A stretch of 64,000 nucleotides of DNA, from contig NZ_VTWU01000010.1 in NCBI RefSeq assembly GCF_008727865.1, forward strand, positions 61,977 through 125,976. The letters run 5' to 3'. The notes under the pieces were generated by a model that was not told the DNA's origin, searched no databases, and saw only the letters and a list, made by a program, of their open reading frames with translations. The DNA is from Hymenobacter busanensis. GTDB taxonomy: Bacteria > Bacteroidota > Bacteroidia > Cytophagales > Hymenobacteraceae. Shown piece by piece: positions 28,637 to 37,596 of this stretch; position 1 is the first letter of the stretch, and every line of letters starts with the position of its first letter. Both the position numbers and the translations under genes were made by a program.

Positions 28637-29236
28637 ATGGAACAGGTACTGACCATACACAACGCCGCGGCCATGACCGAGCAAAACGAGCGGTTGCAGG
28701 AAGCGGTGCAACAGCAGCGGGGCAAGCTGCTGTCGTTTATCCGAAGGCGCATTCCCGATCAGGAAGACGCCGAAGACGTGCTGCAGGACGTCTTTTTCGA
28801 GCTTGTGCAGAGCTACCGCTTGGTGAAGCCCGTGGAGCAGATGGCCGCGTGGCTGTTTCGGGTGGCCCGCAACAAAATCATCGACCGGTATCGCCGCCCC
28901 AAGGCCGCTTCGCTCGAAGAAGCCGCCGCCTACCATTCCGCCGCCGACTCCGACGAGCCCCTGCTGCTGGCCGACGTGCTGCCCGCTCCTGATGATTCGA
29001 CGGAAACCGCCATGGCCCGTGAAACCATCATGGAGGCCATTCTCGATGCGCTGGATGAGTTGCCCCCCGCCCAGCGCGACGTGTTCGTGTGGCACGAGTT
29101 CGACGGCAAAACATTCCGGCAGATGTCGGAAGAAACCGGCGTGCCGCTCAAAACCCTGATTTCGCGCAAGCACTACGCCGTGCAGCAGCTGCGCACCAAG
29201 CTGCAGGGCCTCTACGCCGACCTGTTTCTCGATTAA
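28637..29236 (+). CDS. ECF-like sigma-70 factor
   Basis: 199 residues. Sigma-2 region: DQEDAEDVLQDVFFELVQSY followed by MAAWLFRVARNKIIDRYR. Sigma-4 region: LDELPPAQRDVFVWHEFDGKTFRQMSEE...LISRKHYAVQQLR. It redirects RNA polymerase to a target set that cannot be identified here. The start MEQVLTIHN (28637) was chosen; an internal ATG at 28673 (MTEQNER) is an alternative. The gene opposes the nuo strand. No classic anti-sigma gene follows; the small membrane protein at 29301 is a possible partner by position. Confidence 0.9.
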   Translation: MEQVLTIHNAAAMTEQNERLQEAVQQQRGKLLSFIRRRIPDQEDAEDVLQDVFFELVQSYRLVKPVEQMAAWLFRVARNKIIDRYRRPKAASLEEAAAYHSAADSDEPLLLADVLPAPDDSTETAMARETIMEAILDALDELPPAQRDVFVWHEFDGKTFRQMSEETGVPLKTLISRKHYAVQQLRTKLQGLYADLFLD

Positions 29237-29300
29237 GGCCCGGTTCGAGGCTCATTTTGTCGAACCATCTCCTTCCCCTCAACTGACAACTCCCTTTCAT

Positions 29301-29693
29301 ATGAACCGCAACTCCTGGCCGCTCCGCATTCTGCGCTTTGTGCTCTTCGCGGCCCTTTTCGTCGCCCTGGCCGGCTTCGTCGTCATGAGCCTCTGGAACT
29401 GGCTGATGCCGACCCTCTTCGGCCTTAAGGTTATCAGCTTCGTGCAAGCTCTCGGCCTGCTGGTGCTCTGCAAAATTCTCTTCGGTGGTTTCCGGGGTGG
29501 CCCGGCCGGTGGCGCGTGGCGGGCCAAAGCTCAGGAACACTGGCGCAACAAAATGGAAAGCCGCATGCAAGGCATGACGGACGAAGAGCGGGAGAAATTC
29601 CGCCAGAAAATGGGCCGCTGCGGCCCCGCCTGGGCCCGCATGACCGAGCAGCCGACGCAAGCTCAATCGGCCCAGCCATACCCGGCTGAATAA
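29301..29693 (+). CDS. Small membrane protein downstream of the sigma factor
   Basis: 130 residues. Two hydrophobic segments (about 12-35 and 46-62) are followed by a charged helical tail (RMQGMTDEEREKFRQKMGRCG) with a single cysteine and a Pro/Gln-rich end. The family is unknown. It lies 64 bp behind the sigma factor gene with no terminator between, so the two are probably co-expressed; it could modulate the sigma factor, but nothing in the sequence proves this. Confidence 0.75.
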   Translation: MNRNSWPLRILRFVLFAALFVALAGFVVMSLWNWLMPTLFGLKVISFVQALGLLVLCKILFGGFRGGPAGGAWRAKAQEHWRNKMESRMQGMTDEEREKFRQKMGRCGPAWARMTEQPTQAQSAQPYPAE

Positions 29694-29694
29694 C

Positions 29695-29732
29695 ACGACA
29701 GCGGCGCCCGAGCAATCGGGCGCCGCTGTCGT
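29695..29732. terminator. Bidirectional intrinsic terminator
   Basis: Perfect 17-bp stem (29695-29711 with 29716-29732), GCAA loop, between the convergent small membrane protein and cupin genes. Confidence 0.9.
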
Positions 29733-29752
29733 TTGGAATAACCGCCAAGTGG

Positions 29753-30064
29753 TTATCGAAAGATCAACAGCTTCGCGTCGGACCGGCAGCGGAGAGCGTG
29801 CGGCGCCGCAGCCGGGATGATTAGGTAGTCGCCGGCTTCCAACAAGGTGGTGCTGCCGCCTAATTCCAGTTCGAGCTGGCCGGCCAGGCAGGTCACCAGC
29901 ACCTCTTCTGCCGAGTGGTGAGTGGGCATCACCTCGCCCGATTGGAAGGTTTTGTAAATGACTTTCTGCCCGTTGCGGTTAAACAGGACCAAGCCTTTCT
30001 GTTCCCCAATAGGTGTATGGTGGCCGGCAAGCAAGCTGCCGCTTTGCGTGAGTACGGAATTCAT
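29753..30064 (-). CDS. Cupin-domain protein
   Basis: 103 residues, a single cupin fold. Metal-site candidates are in MPTHHSAEEVLVTCLAGQLE and the PAAAPHALRC motif near the end (GDYLIIPAAAPH). The function is not predictable; small cupins are often metal-binding regulators or enzymes. The next 150 bp upstream (30065-30218) contain only the terminator-like repeat at 30181. Confidence 0.8.
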   Translation of the reverse strand: MNSVLTQSGSLLAGHHTPIGEQKGLVLFNRNGQKVIYKTFQSGEVMPTHHSAEEVLVTCLAGQLELELGGSTTLLEAGDYLIIPAAAPHALRCRSDAKLLIFR

Positions 30065-30180
30065 GCGCGTGTCTTTCAGCTAGTAAATGAGTAAGCGAAA
30101 GTCGCGCGTATAGCCGTGCGAAGTGCTGAGCAGAATCAAGTGTCGAGGTGATGCTTGTCAGTTTGCACAGACGCAGTAAA

Positions 30181-30220
30181 AACGCAAGCGGCGCCTGACT
30201 CCCGGACACCGCTTGCGGTT
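30181..30220 (-). terminator. Terminator of the DUF2314 lipoprotein gene
   Basis: AACGCAAGCGG pairs with CCGCTTGCGGTT, one bulge, about 11-12 bp. It overlaps the stop codon of the gene at 30219. Confidence 0.65.
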
Positions 30221-30749
30221 ATTCAAATTTCATGTGAGTGGACTGGTCGAATTCAATTCTGGCATCTTGGGTTAGACGCTTTCGGTATTCTCGAATGGTA
30301 AAACCCCCAACCAGCTTGCCATTCCGTGTATACATCCAGTCGCTAACGGAATCTTTTAGAACAGCTATTCTTTGCCCTAGCATTACTTCTTTGGTGTGCT
30401 CGGGTTCATTGTCGATTTCACCATAAATAGTATCGCCTTTAACGGATAAGGCTTTGATCCAAATATGCTCCTTCATACTGCCACCTGTAAAAGCAGCTTT
30501 GATGCTAAAATACGCCAATGTGGTGTCCTTGCTCACCAATGCCGATACAAATTCATCAACAGCATTACGGCTATGCTGCATCGCGGTAACCATTCCTGGG
30601 TCATCAACTGAGACGTCGTACATATCAGAATTCTTACCATATCCTGATTGATTGCCGGAATGTTCGCAACTGAAAAAAAATGAAGCGGCAGCTCCGAAGA
30701 TCAAATACTGATTCTTCAGGAGCTGCCGTAGCAATGGCAATTTATTCAT
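30219..30749 (-). CDS. DUF2314 lipoprotein
   Basis: 176 residues. An N-terminal signal with a lipobox-like FFSC (Cys28) suggests a lipoprotein, although the residue before is unusual. The mature part matches DUF2314 (YegJ-like): FSIKAAFTGGSMKEHIWIKAL, the IYGEIDNEPEH core and ISDWMY-like VSDWMYTRNGKLVGGFTIRE. The family's function is unknown. It is AT-richer than its neighbours. It begins 1 bp from the end of nuoJ (30751), so it directly follows nuoJ in transcription. Confidence 0.85.
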   Translation of the reverse strand: MNKLPLLRQLLKNQYLIFGAAASFFFSCEHSGNQSGYGKNSDMYDVSVDDPGMVTAMQHSRNAVDEFVSALVSKDTTLAYFSIKAAFTGGSMKEHIWIKALSVKGDTIYGEIDNEPEHTKEVMLGQRIAVLKDSVSDWMYTRNGKLVGGFTIREYRKRLTQDARIEFDQSTHMKFE

Positions 30750-30750
30750 G

Positions 30751-31263
30751 CTAGAAGTTCCGCTCGCCTTCTTCGCGTTTTCCGAGCATCACGGCGCCCA
30801 CCATGGCTACCAGGAATAGCACCGAAGCCAGCTCAAAGGGCAGCAGGTATTGCTGGTAGAGCACCAAGCCGAGGCGGTTTACCATGCCAATCTGCGAATC
30901 AAACGTTGCGGCATCGGCGCCCACGGGGGTGACGTTGCGCAGAGCCGCAATGAGCACCAGCAGCAGCAGGCCCCCGGCCACGGCAGCGGTTACTTTGGCC
31001 AATGCCGGCTTGTGGGGCTCGGTGTCGGTGTTCAGGTTCAGGAACATAATCACGAACAGGAACAGCACCATGATGGCACCGGCATACACGATGATGTTCA
31101 CGGCCGCCAGGAACTGCGCGTTCAGCAGCAGGTAGTGCCCCGAAATAGCGAAGAACGTCAGGATCAGGAAGAGCACCGAGTGAATGGGGTTTTTGGCAAA
31201 CACCACGCCGAGGGCGCTAATCAGGGCTACAAACGCGAGGAAGTAAAACAGGGAAGTACCCAC
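30751..31263 (-). CDS. nuoJ: NADH-quinone oxidoreductase subunit J
   Basis: 170 residues, five membrane helices. The NuoJ core is seen as AVNIIVYAGAIMVLFLFVIMFLN. It is normally followed directly by nuoK; here the next gene in transcription order is the DUF2314 lipoprotein, 1 bp away. Confidence 0.96.
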   Translation of the reverse strand: MGTSLFYFLAFVALISALGVVFAKNPIHSVLFLILTFFAISGHYLLLNAQFLAAVNIIVYAGAIMVLFLFVIMFLNLNTDTEPHKPALAKVTAAVAGGLLLLVLIAALRNVTPVGADAATFDSQIGMVNRLGLVLYQQYLLPFELASVLFLVAMVGAVMLGKREEGERNF

Positions 31264-31396
31264 TAGAGTTGAGTTGACGAATTGTTGAATGGTTAAATGG
31301 CCAAATTGTTAAACTGTCGAATGGTCAAATTGCCGTCGTTATACGGCTAACAATTCGACAATTCAGCCATTTAGCAATTCAAAAGTCATTTAACAA
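31264..31396. repeat. Family-5 palindromic repeat (nuoI-nuoJ spacer)
   Basis: AT-rich imperfect palindrome: GTTGAATGGTTAAATGGC on the left, GCCATTTAGCAATTC on the right. It shares GAATGGTTAAATGGC with the copy at 48511-48610. It fills the 133-bp spacer. Confidence 0.7.
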
Positions 31397-31969
31397 TTAT
31401 TCCATGCCGGCCATGCGGCGGGCCAGGGCTTCGGCTTGTTCGGGCGTGAGCTGGATGCCGCGTTTGCTGCGGGCGCTCGGGTCGACGGGCTCCACCAGCC
31501 GGTCTTTGCCGTAGGTGAATTCGTCGCGCTCGAAGCGGGGCGGGGCCATCTTGTCGGCCTGCAGGTAGATGGCGGCTTTGGGGCACGCCTCCTCGCACAG
31601 GCCGCAGAAGATGCAGCGCAGCATGTTGATTTCGTAGCTGACGGCGTACTTCTCCTCGCGGTAGAGGCCTTCTTCGCCTTTTTTCCGCTCGCCGGCTACC
31701 ATCGTAATGGCTTCGGCGGGGCAGGCCACGGCGCACAGGCCGCAGGCGGTGCACCGCTCCCGGCCTACCTCGTCGCGCTTGAGCACGTGCAGTCCGCGGA
31801 ACGTGGGCGACATGGGGCGCAGCTCCTCGGGGTAGCGGATGGTGGCTTTCTTAGAGAAGAAGTGCTTGAGCGTGATGCCCATGCCGGTGAGAATAGCCGG
31901 CAAGTAGGCCCGCTCGGCCAGCGTCATGGGCTTCTTCTCTAAGTGCTTGGATCTATTGGTCAGTTGCAT
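31397..31969 (-). CDS. nuoI: NADH-quinone oxidoreductase subunit I
   Basis: 190 residues. It carries two [4Fe-4S] clusters of complex I (N6a, N6b): CTACGLCAVACP and CIFCGLCEEACP. The arrangement is typical; the N- and C-terminal extensions are modest. It lies 12 bp after nuoH. Confidence 0.97.
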   Translation of the reverse strand: MQLTNRSKHLEKKPMTLAERAYLPAILTGMGITLKHFFSKKATIRYPEELRPMSPTFRGLHVLKRDEVGRERCTACGLCAVACPAEAITMVAGERKKGEEGLYREEKYAVSYEINMLRCIFCGLCEEACPKAAIYLQADKMAPPRFERDEFTYGKDRLVEPVDPSARSKRGIQLTPEQAEALARRMAGME

Positions 31970-31981
31970 GAGAGGTCGGCG

Positions 31982-33109
31982 TTAGCCGCGAACTACGGTT
32001 CGCGTTTCGGTCGTCTGGGGCTTTTTCGCCGCTTCAATCTTCGGGTCTTTCGCGCCGAAGAACAGGATGCAAGCGCCCGTCACGAGGATGTTCAGGATAG
32101 CAATGGGGAAGAGCATCGTCCAGCCCAGGCGCATCAGTTGGTCGTAGCGGAAGCGCGGCAGCGTCCAGCGTACCCACATGAAGAAGAAAATGAAGAAGAA
32201 TATCTTCGCGAAGATGGTGACGGTGCCCAGGATGGTCACCACGTTGTGGGCAAACAGCTCGCCCTGCGACTGGGTGAGCGTGTTGTATACCCAATGTTCG
32301 CCGGGGAAGCTGAAGCCGCCGAAGTAGAGCGTGCTCATCACGGCCGAAGCCACAAATACGTTGATGTACTCCGCAAACAGGTACAAACCCATCTTCATCG
32401 ACGAGTACTCGGTGTGGTAGCCGCCCACCAGCTCGGTTTCGCACTCCGGCAAGTCGAAGGGCGTGCGGTTGGTTTCGGCGAAGGCGCACACACAGAAGAT
32501 GATGAAGCCCAGCGGCTGGTACACGATGTTCCAAAGGCCGTTGTACTGCTGCAGCGTGATTTCGCGCAGGCTGAGCGTGCCGGTTACCATCAACAAGGCA
32601 ATCAGGGCCATGCCCATGGCCAGCTCGTAGCTCACGGCCTGGGCGGCGGCGCGCACGGCACCCAGCAGGGAGAATTTGTTGTTCGAGGCCCAACCGCCAA
32701 TCATGATGCCATATACACCCAGCGACACCACGCCGAACACGTAGAGCATGCCGATGTTGACTTCAATGGCTTGCAGGCGGATTTCGGTGCCGTCGCCGAA
32801 GATGAGCGTGTTGCCGAACGGAATAACGGCCGACGCCATCAGCGCCGTGGTCATGGCTAGGCAGGGGCCGAACACGAACAGCCAACGGTTGGCGCCGCTC
32901 GGGAAGAACTCTTCCTTGGTGAAGAGCTTCACGGCGTCGGCCAGCGGCTGCAGCAAGCCGAAAGGCCCGGCGCGGTCGGGCCCGACGCGGTCTTGCAGGA
33001 AGGCCGCCACCACGCGCTCGGCGTAGGTAGAATACGTGGCAATCAGCAGGGTAATGCCGAACACCGCCAGAATAACGAGACCTTGCCAGGCCAACAGGGG
33101 AATTTCCAT
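31982..33109 (-). CDS. nuoH: NADH-quinone oxidoreductase subunit H
   Basis: 375 residues, about eight membrane helices. It lies at the quinone site between the peripheral and membrane arms. Conserved: AERVVAAFLQDRVGPDRAG, ADAVKLFTKEE and the FDLPECETELVGGYHTEYSSM loop. Confidence 0.97.
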   Translation of the reverse strand: MEIPLLAWQGLVILAVFGITLLIATYSTYAERVVAAFLQDRVGPDRAGPFGLLQPLADAVKLFTKEEFFPSGANRWLFVFGPCLAMTTALMASAVIPFGNTLIFGDGTEIRLQAIEVNIGMLYVFGVVSLGVYGIMIGGWASNNKFSLLGAVRAAAQAVSYELAMGMALIALLMVTGTLSLREITLQQYNGLWNIVYQPLGFIIFCVCAFAETNRTPFDLPECETELVGGYHTEYSSMKMGLYLFAEYINVFVASAVMSTLYFGGFSFPGEHWVYNTLTQSQGELFAHNVVTILGTVTIFAKIFFFIFFFMWVRWTLPRFRYDQLMRLGWTMLFPIAILNILVTGACILFFGAKDPKIEAAKKPQTTETRTVVRG

Positions 33110-33181
33110 TCGTTCGAGCTTGCGCGGTAAGCTATGAGCTGATGAAGCGTGGTAAAAGTAAGCGGAGCCGGAGCTAACGGG

Positions 33182-34198
33182 TTACTGGCGGCCGGCGCCG
33201 AGTTTCAGCGGCGGGTTGTTTTCCAGGTCGCGCACGGAGCTTTCGGGCAGGTCGGCAATGACTTGGGGGTTCACCACCGGCAGCTCGTAGTGGTTGGCCG
33301 AAATAACCGAGGTGCGGTCGACGTGCGCGGGCCCTTCGATGGTCCAGTCGGCGGTTTCTTTTTTCTCGAAGCGGCAGGTGTTGCAAATCCACTCCTTCAC
33401 CTCGCCGTACTCGTCCTTGCGGGCCGTTACGCGCAGCACGTCCTTGCCCTTGTACCAGAGCACCACGCGCCCCGAGCACTTCTCATGCTCGCAGTTGCGG
33501 TGGGCATTCACGGGCTTGGTAAACCACACGCGCTGCTTGAAACGGAAGGTCTTATCGGTCAAGGCGCCCACCGGGCACACGTCGATGACGTTTCCGCTGA
33601 ACTCGTTGTCGATGACGTTTTCGATGTAGGTGCCGATTTCGGCGGCGTCGCCGCGGCCCAGCACGCCGTGCACGCGCTTGTCGGTGAGCTGGTCGGCGGT
33701 GTACACGCAGCGGTAGCACAGGATGCAGCGCGTCATGTGCAGCTGGATGTAGGGGCCAATGTCTATTTTCTCGAAGGTGCGGCGCTCCTCTTCGTAGCGG
33801 GTGGTGGCCACGCCGTGCTCGAAGGCGAAGTTCTGCAAATCACACTCGCCGGCTTGGTCGCACACAGGGCAGTCCAGCGGGTGGTTGATGAGCAGCATTT
33901 CCACAATGCCCTTGCGCACGTCCAGTACCTGCTGCGAAGTGGTGTTTTCCACCACCATGCCGTCCTGCACCGGCGTCACGCACGAGGCCACCAGTTTGGG
34001 CATGGGGCGTGGGTCCTTGGCCGAACCGGCCGCCACGCGCACCAGGCAGGCGCGGCACTTGCCGCCCGAGCCCTTCAGCGGGGTATAGTAGCACATGGCC
34101 GGGGGCACAATGCCGCCGCCAATCTTGCGGGCTGCATTCAGGATGGTGGTACCGTCCGGTACTTCCACCTCAACGCCGTCGAAGGTTATTTTAGCCAT
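33182..34198 (-). CDS. nuoG: NADH-quinone oxidoreductase subunit G, short form
   Basis: 338 residues. It carries the iron-sulfur part only: a [2Fe-2S] domain near the start (CYYTPLKGSGGKCRACLV), the His/Cys cluster region (HPLDCPVCDQAGECDLQ) and the ferredoxin-like CILCYRCVYT and NVIDVCPVGAL cysteines. The molybdopterin-like C-terminal domain of E. coli NuoG is absent; the short form is common in Bacteroidota. Confidence 0.95.
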   Translation of the reverse strand: MAKITFDGVEVEVPDGTTILNAARKIGGGIVPPAMCYYTPLKGSGGKCRACLVRVAAGSAKDPRPMPKLVASCVTPVQDGMVVENTTSQQVLDVRKGIVEMLLINHPLDCPVCDQAGECDLQNFAFEHGVATTRYEEERRTFEKIDIGPYIQLHMTRCILCYRCVYTADQLTDKRVHGVLGRGDAAEIGTYIENVIDNEFSGNVIDVCPVGALTDKTFRFKQRVWFTKPVNAHRNCEHEKCSGRVVLWYKGKDVLRVTARKDEYGEVKEWICNTCRFEKKETADWTIEGPAHVDRTSVISANHYELPVVNPQVIADLPESSVRDLENNPPLKLGAGRQ

Positions 34199-34248
34199 TT
34201 TCAGAACTCCCGATGAGAGGAGCGAAAGGTCAGTTCAATCAGGTAAAG

Positions 34249-35589
34249 TTACGCCAGCACGCCTTGCGCCGGGTACACCGCGCCGGGTTGGGCGGCTTGC
34301 TTGGCGTGGGTTACGTGCCACTCAAACTCGTGGCGGAAGTGGCGCACGGCGGCAGCTACCGGCCAGGCGGCGGCTTCGCCGAGCGGACAGATAGTGTTGC
34401 CCTCGATTTGCTTGGCCACGCTCACCAGCAGGTCGATGTCGTGCATGTGGCCGTGGCCGTGCTCGAGGCGGTGCAGCACCTTTTCCAGCCAGCCCGTACC
34501 CTCGCGGCAGGGCGAGCATTGCCCGCACGACTCGTGGTGGTAGAAACGGGAGAAGTTCCAGGTGTTGCGCACGATGCAGGTCGTCTCGTCCATGGCAATG
34601 AAGCCACCCGAGCCGAGCATGGTACCGGTCACAAAGCCGCCGTCCGACAATGATTCGTAGGTCATCAGGCGGTTTTCACCGGCCGCGGTTTTCAGAATGA
34701 GGTCCTTGGGCAGAATCGGCACCGACGAGCCGCCGGCTACCACAGCCTTCAAGTCGCGGCCTTTCCAGATGCCACCGCAGTACTCGTCGGAGTAGATAAA
34801 CTCCTCAACGGGTACACCCAGCTCGATTTCGTAGATGCCGGGGTTTTTCACGTGGCCGCAAGCCGAAATCAGCTTGGTACCCGTGCTGCGTCCCACCCCA
34901 ATTTTGGCGTATTCCTCGCCGCCGTCGTTGATGATGGGCACTACGGCAGCAATGGATTCCACGTTGTTGACCACCGTGGGGCGGGCGTAGAGGCCCTGCA
35001 CAGCGGGGAATGGGGGCTTGTTGCGCGGGTTGCCGCGCTTGCCTTCCAGCGACTCCAGCAGCGCGGTTTCCTCGCCGCAGATGTAGGCGCCGCCGCCGGG
35101 GTGCACGTGCAGATCAAGGTCGTAGCCCGAGCCGAGGATGTTCTTGCCGAGGAAACCGTTGGCGTAGGCTTCGGCAATGGCTTTTTCCAGGATGCGCAGC
35201 ACGTAAAGCAGCTCCCCGCGGATGTAGATGTAGGAGGTGTTGGCGCCCAGCGCGTACGAGCTCGTAATCATGCCTTCCACCAGCAAGTGCGGCAGCTTCG
35301 ACATCAGCTCCCGGTCCTTGAAGGTGCCCGGCTCCGATTCGTCGGCGTTGCACACCAAATGGCGCGGAATACCCTCCGGCTTGGCCAGAAAGCTCCACTT
35401 CATGCCCGTGGGGAAGCCCGCGCCGCCGCGGCCGCGCAGGCCTGACTTCTTCACTTCTTCCACCACCTCGTCGGGCGTCATCGTCTTCAGGGCCTTCTCC
35501 ACCGAGCGGTAGCCGCCGTGTTTGCGGTATACCTCGAAGGTGTCGATGCCGGGGACGTTAATATGTTCGGTCAGTAGCTTGCGGCCCAT
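34249..35589 (-). CDS. nuoF: NADH-quinone oxidoreductase subunit F
   Basis: 446 residues. It binds NADH, FMN and the N3 [4Fe-4S] cluster. The FMN/NADH glycine-rich motif GLRGRGGAGFPTGMKW and the cluster cysteines in ESCGQCSPCREGT are visible. Further C-terminal Cys is in GNTICPLG. Confidence 0.98.
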   Translation of the reverse strand: MGRKLLTEHINVPGIDTFEVYRKHGGYRSVEKALKTMTPDEVVEEVKKSGLRGRGGAGFPTGMKWSFLAKPEGIPRHLVCNADESEPGTFKDRELMSKLPHLLVEGMITSSYALGANTSYIYIRGELLYVLRILEKAIAEAYANGFLGKNILGSGYDLDLHVHPGGGAYICGEETALLESLEGKRGNPRNKPPFPAVQGLYARPTVVNNVESIAAVVPIINDGGEEYAKIGVGRSTGTKLISACGHVKNPGIYEIELGVPVEEFIYSDEYCGGIWKGRDLKAVVAGGSSVPILPKDLILKTAAGENRLMTYESLSDGGFVTGTMLGSGGFIAMDETTCIVRNTWNFSRFYHHESCGQCSPCREGTGWLEKVLHRLEHGHGHMHDIDLLVSVAKQIEGNTICPLGEAAAWPVAAAVRHFRHEFEWHVTHAKQAAQPGAVYPAQGVLA

Positions 35590-35606
35590 GACGGTATTGG
35601 CTCAGG

Positions 35607-36173
35607 TTATTGTTGGGTGTGCTGCAGGCCGGTTTCTTCCCATGGAAGCAAGGGGCGGTGCACCAGGTTGCGCAGCTCATTGAGCATAGCGTCCACGGCT
35701 TCTTGGGTGTCGAGCTGCTCGTAGTACTTCTCGCGCACCTGCACGATGGGCGCCGTGCCGCAGGCGGCCAAGCACTCCACTTCCTTCAGCGTAAACAGGC
35801 CGTCGGGCGAGGTGCCGCCGACTTTGGCGCCGGTGATGCGCTCCAGGTTGGCGGTCAGCTCGTCGGAGCCGCGCAGCATGCAAGGGCCCGTGCGGCAGAT
35901 TTCCAGCACGTGCTTGCCCACCGGCTTGAGGTTGAACATGGTGTAGAACGAGGACACCTCGTACACCTCGATGGGCAGGATGCCAATCGTTTCGGCTACC
36001 AAGTCCTGCACCTCGGGGCTCACCCAGCCGCCAAACTCGGCCTGCGCGATGTGCAGCAGCGGTAGCAGGGCCGACTTGCGGCGCTCGGCGGGGTAATGCG
36101 TGAACAGACGGGCAATTTCAGCCTGGGCGGCTTGCGAAAATTGCGGCTTTACGGTCGCGGTTGTCGATTCCAT
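35607..36173 (-). CDS. nuoE: NADH-quinone oxidoreductase subunit E
   Basis: 188 residues from ATG 36171-36173 (MESTTATV); a 33-bp longer frame exists but overlaps the nuoD end. Thioredoxin-like fold with the N1a [2Fe-2S] cysteines: CRTGPCMLRGSDEL and the second pair in ECLAACGTAPIV. Confidence 0.96.
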   Translation of the reverse strand: MESTTATVKPQFSQAAQAEIARLFTHYPAERRKSALLPLLHIAQAEFGGWVSPEVQDLVAETIGILPIEVYEVSSFYTMFNLKPVGKHVLEICRTGPCMLRGSDELTANLERITGAKVGGTSPDGLFTLKEVECLAACGTAPIVQVREKYYEQLDTQEAVDAMLNELRNLVHRPLLPWEETGLQHTQQ

Positions 36174-36183
36174 TCGCAGCAGA

Positions 36184-37455
36184 TTAAGCGTCCAGCTCGC
36201 CGGCAATGACGTTCATGGAGCTCAGAGTAAGAATGGCGTCGGACAGCGTGGAGCCAACGACCATTTCGGGGTATGCCTGGTAGTAGATGAAGCAGGGCCG
36301 GCGGAAGTGCAGGCGGTAGGGCGTGCGCCCGCCGTCCGACACCAGGTAGAAGCCCAACTCGCCGTTGCCGCCCTCTACCGAGTGGTACACTTCGCCCACG
36401 GGCGCTTCAATCTCACCCATGATGATTTTGAAGTGGTAGATGAGGGCCTCCATGTTGCGGTACACCTCCGTTTTGGGCGGCAGGTAGTAGTGCGGCGCGT
36501 CGGCGTGGTAGGGGCCTTCGGGCAGGTTTTCCAGGGCCTGGTTGATGATGCGCAGGCTCTGCCAGATTTCCTCGTTGCGCACCAGGTACCGGTCGTAGGT
36601 GTCGCCGTTGGTGCCCACCGGAATTTCGAAGTCGAAGTCCTGGTACGAAGAGTAGGGGTTCATCACCCGCACGTCGTAGTCGACGCCGGCGGCGCGCAGG
36701 TTCGGGCCGGTGAAGCCGTAGTTCAGGGCGCGCTCGGCCGAAATCGGACCCACGTTGATGGTGCGGTCCATGAAGATGCGGTTGCGGTCGAACAGGTTCT
36801 GGAACTCGCGCATCACGGCCGGGAAGCGTTTCAGCCACACCCGCAGCTTCTCGATGGCTACCGGCGACAAATCACGCTCCATGCCGCCCACGCGGCCCAT
36901 GTTGGTGGTCAGGCGCGAGCCGCAGACCTCCTCGTAGATTTCGTAAATGTTTTCGCGCTCCTCAAACAGGTACAGGAAACCCGAAAACGCGCCGGTGTCC
37001 ACGCCCAGGATGCCGTTGCAGACCAGGTGGTCGGCAATGCGGGCCAGTTCCATCATGATGACGCGGATGTACTGGGCGCGCTTGGGTACCGTCACGCCGA
37101 GCAGCTTCTCCACCGTCATGTGCCAGCCCATGTTGTTGATGGGCGACGAACAGTAGTTCATCCGGTCCGTCAGCGGCGTAATCTGGTAGAAGGGCCGGCG
37201 TTCGGCAATCTTCTCAAAAGCCCGGTGAATGTAGCCGATGGTGGGCACGCCGGAAATGATTTTCTCGCCATCCATTTGCAGGATGTTCTGGAAAATGCCG
37301 TGCGTGGCCGGGTGCGTAGGGCCCAGGTTCAGAGTCGTCAGCTCCTGGCTGAAGTCCTCGGTGCGGGGTACCAGGGAGCCGCGCAACCGACGTTCAGTTT
37401 CGCGGGCTTCCTCGATGATTTTATGGGTAGCGTCGAGCGTGTCGTTCGTTGCCAT
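36184..37455 (-). CDS. nuoD: NADH-quinone oxidoreductase subunit D
   Basis: 423 residues. It forms the quinone pocket with NuoB. Conserved: LNLGPTHPATHG (the quinone-head His), DRMNYCSSPINNMGW and the C-terminal DAILTLSSMNVIAGELD. The start is at 37455. Confidence 0.97.
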   Translation of the reverse strand: MATNDTLDATHKIIEEARETERRLRGSLVPRTEDFSQELTTLNLGPTHPATHGIFQNILQMDGEKIISGVPTIGYIHRAFEKIAERRPFYQITPLTDRMNYCSSPINNMGWHMTVEKLLGVTVPKRAQYIRVIMMELARIADHLVCNGILGVDTGAFSGFLYLFEERENIYEIYEEVCGSRLTTNMGRVGGMERDLSPVAIEKLRVWLKRFPAVMREFQNLFDRNRIFMDRTINVGPISAERALNYGFTGPNLRAAGVDYDVRVMNPYSSYQDFDFEIPVGTNGDTYDRYLVRNEEIWQSLRIINQALENLPEGPYHADAPHYYLPPKTEVYRNMEALIYHFKIIMGEIEAPVGEVYHSVEGGNGELGFYLVSDGGRTPYRLHFRRPCFIYYQAYPEMVVGSTLSDAILTLSSMNVIAGELDA

Positions 37456-37464
37456 GTCGAAGTT

Positions 37465-37588
37465 GTCATCCTGAGCGAAGCGAAGGACCTTATCACGTCC
37501 ATGCTTTGCTGATTTACTGTTTCTGACGAAAGTGGCTTTGATAAGATGCTTGGCTTACGCCTTCCTGCGGTTCCTTCGTCAGCATGAC
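37465..37588. repeat. Degenerate family-2 palindromic repeat
   Basis: GTCATCCTGAGCGAAGCG...AAGGACC on one side, TTCCTTCGTCAGCATGAC on the other. It is the nuoC-nuoD spacer. Related to 42738-42830 and 44072-44153. Confidence 0.75.
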
Positions 37589-37596
37589 AAATGGGT

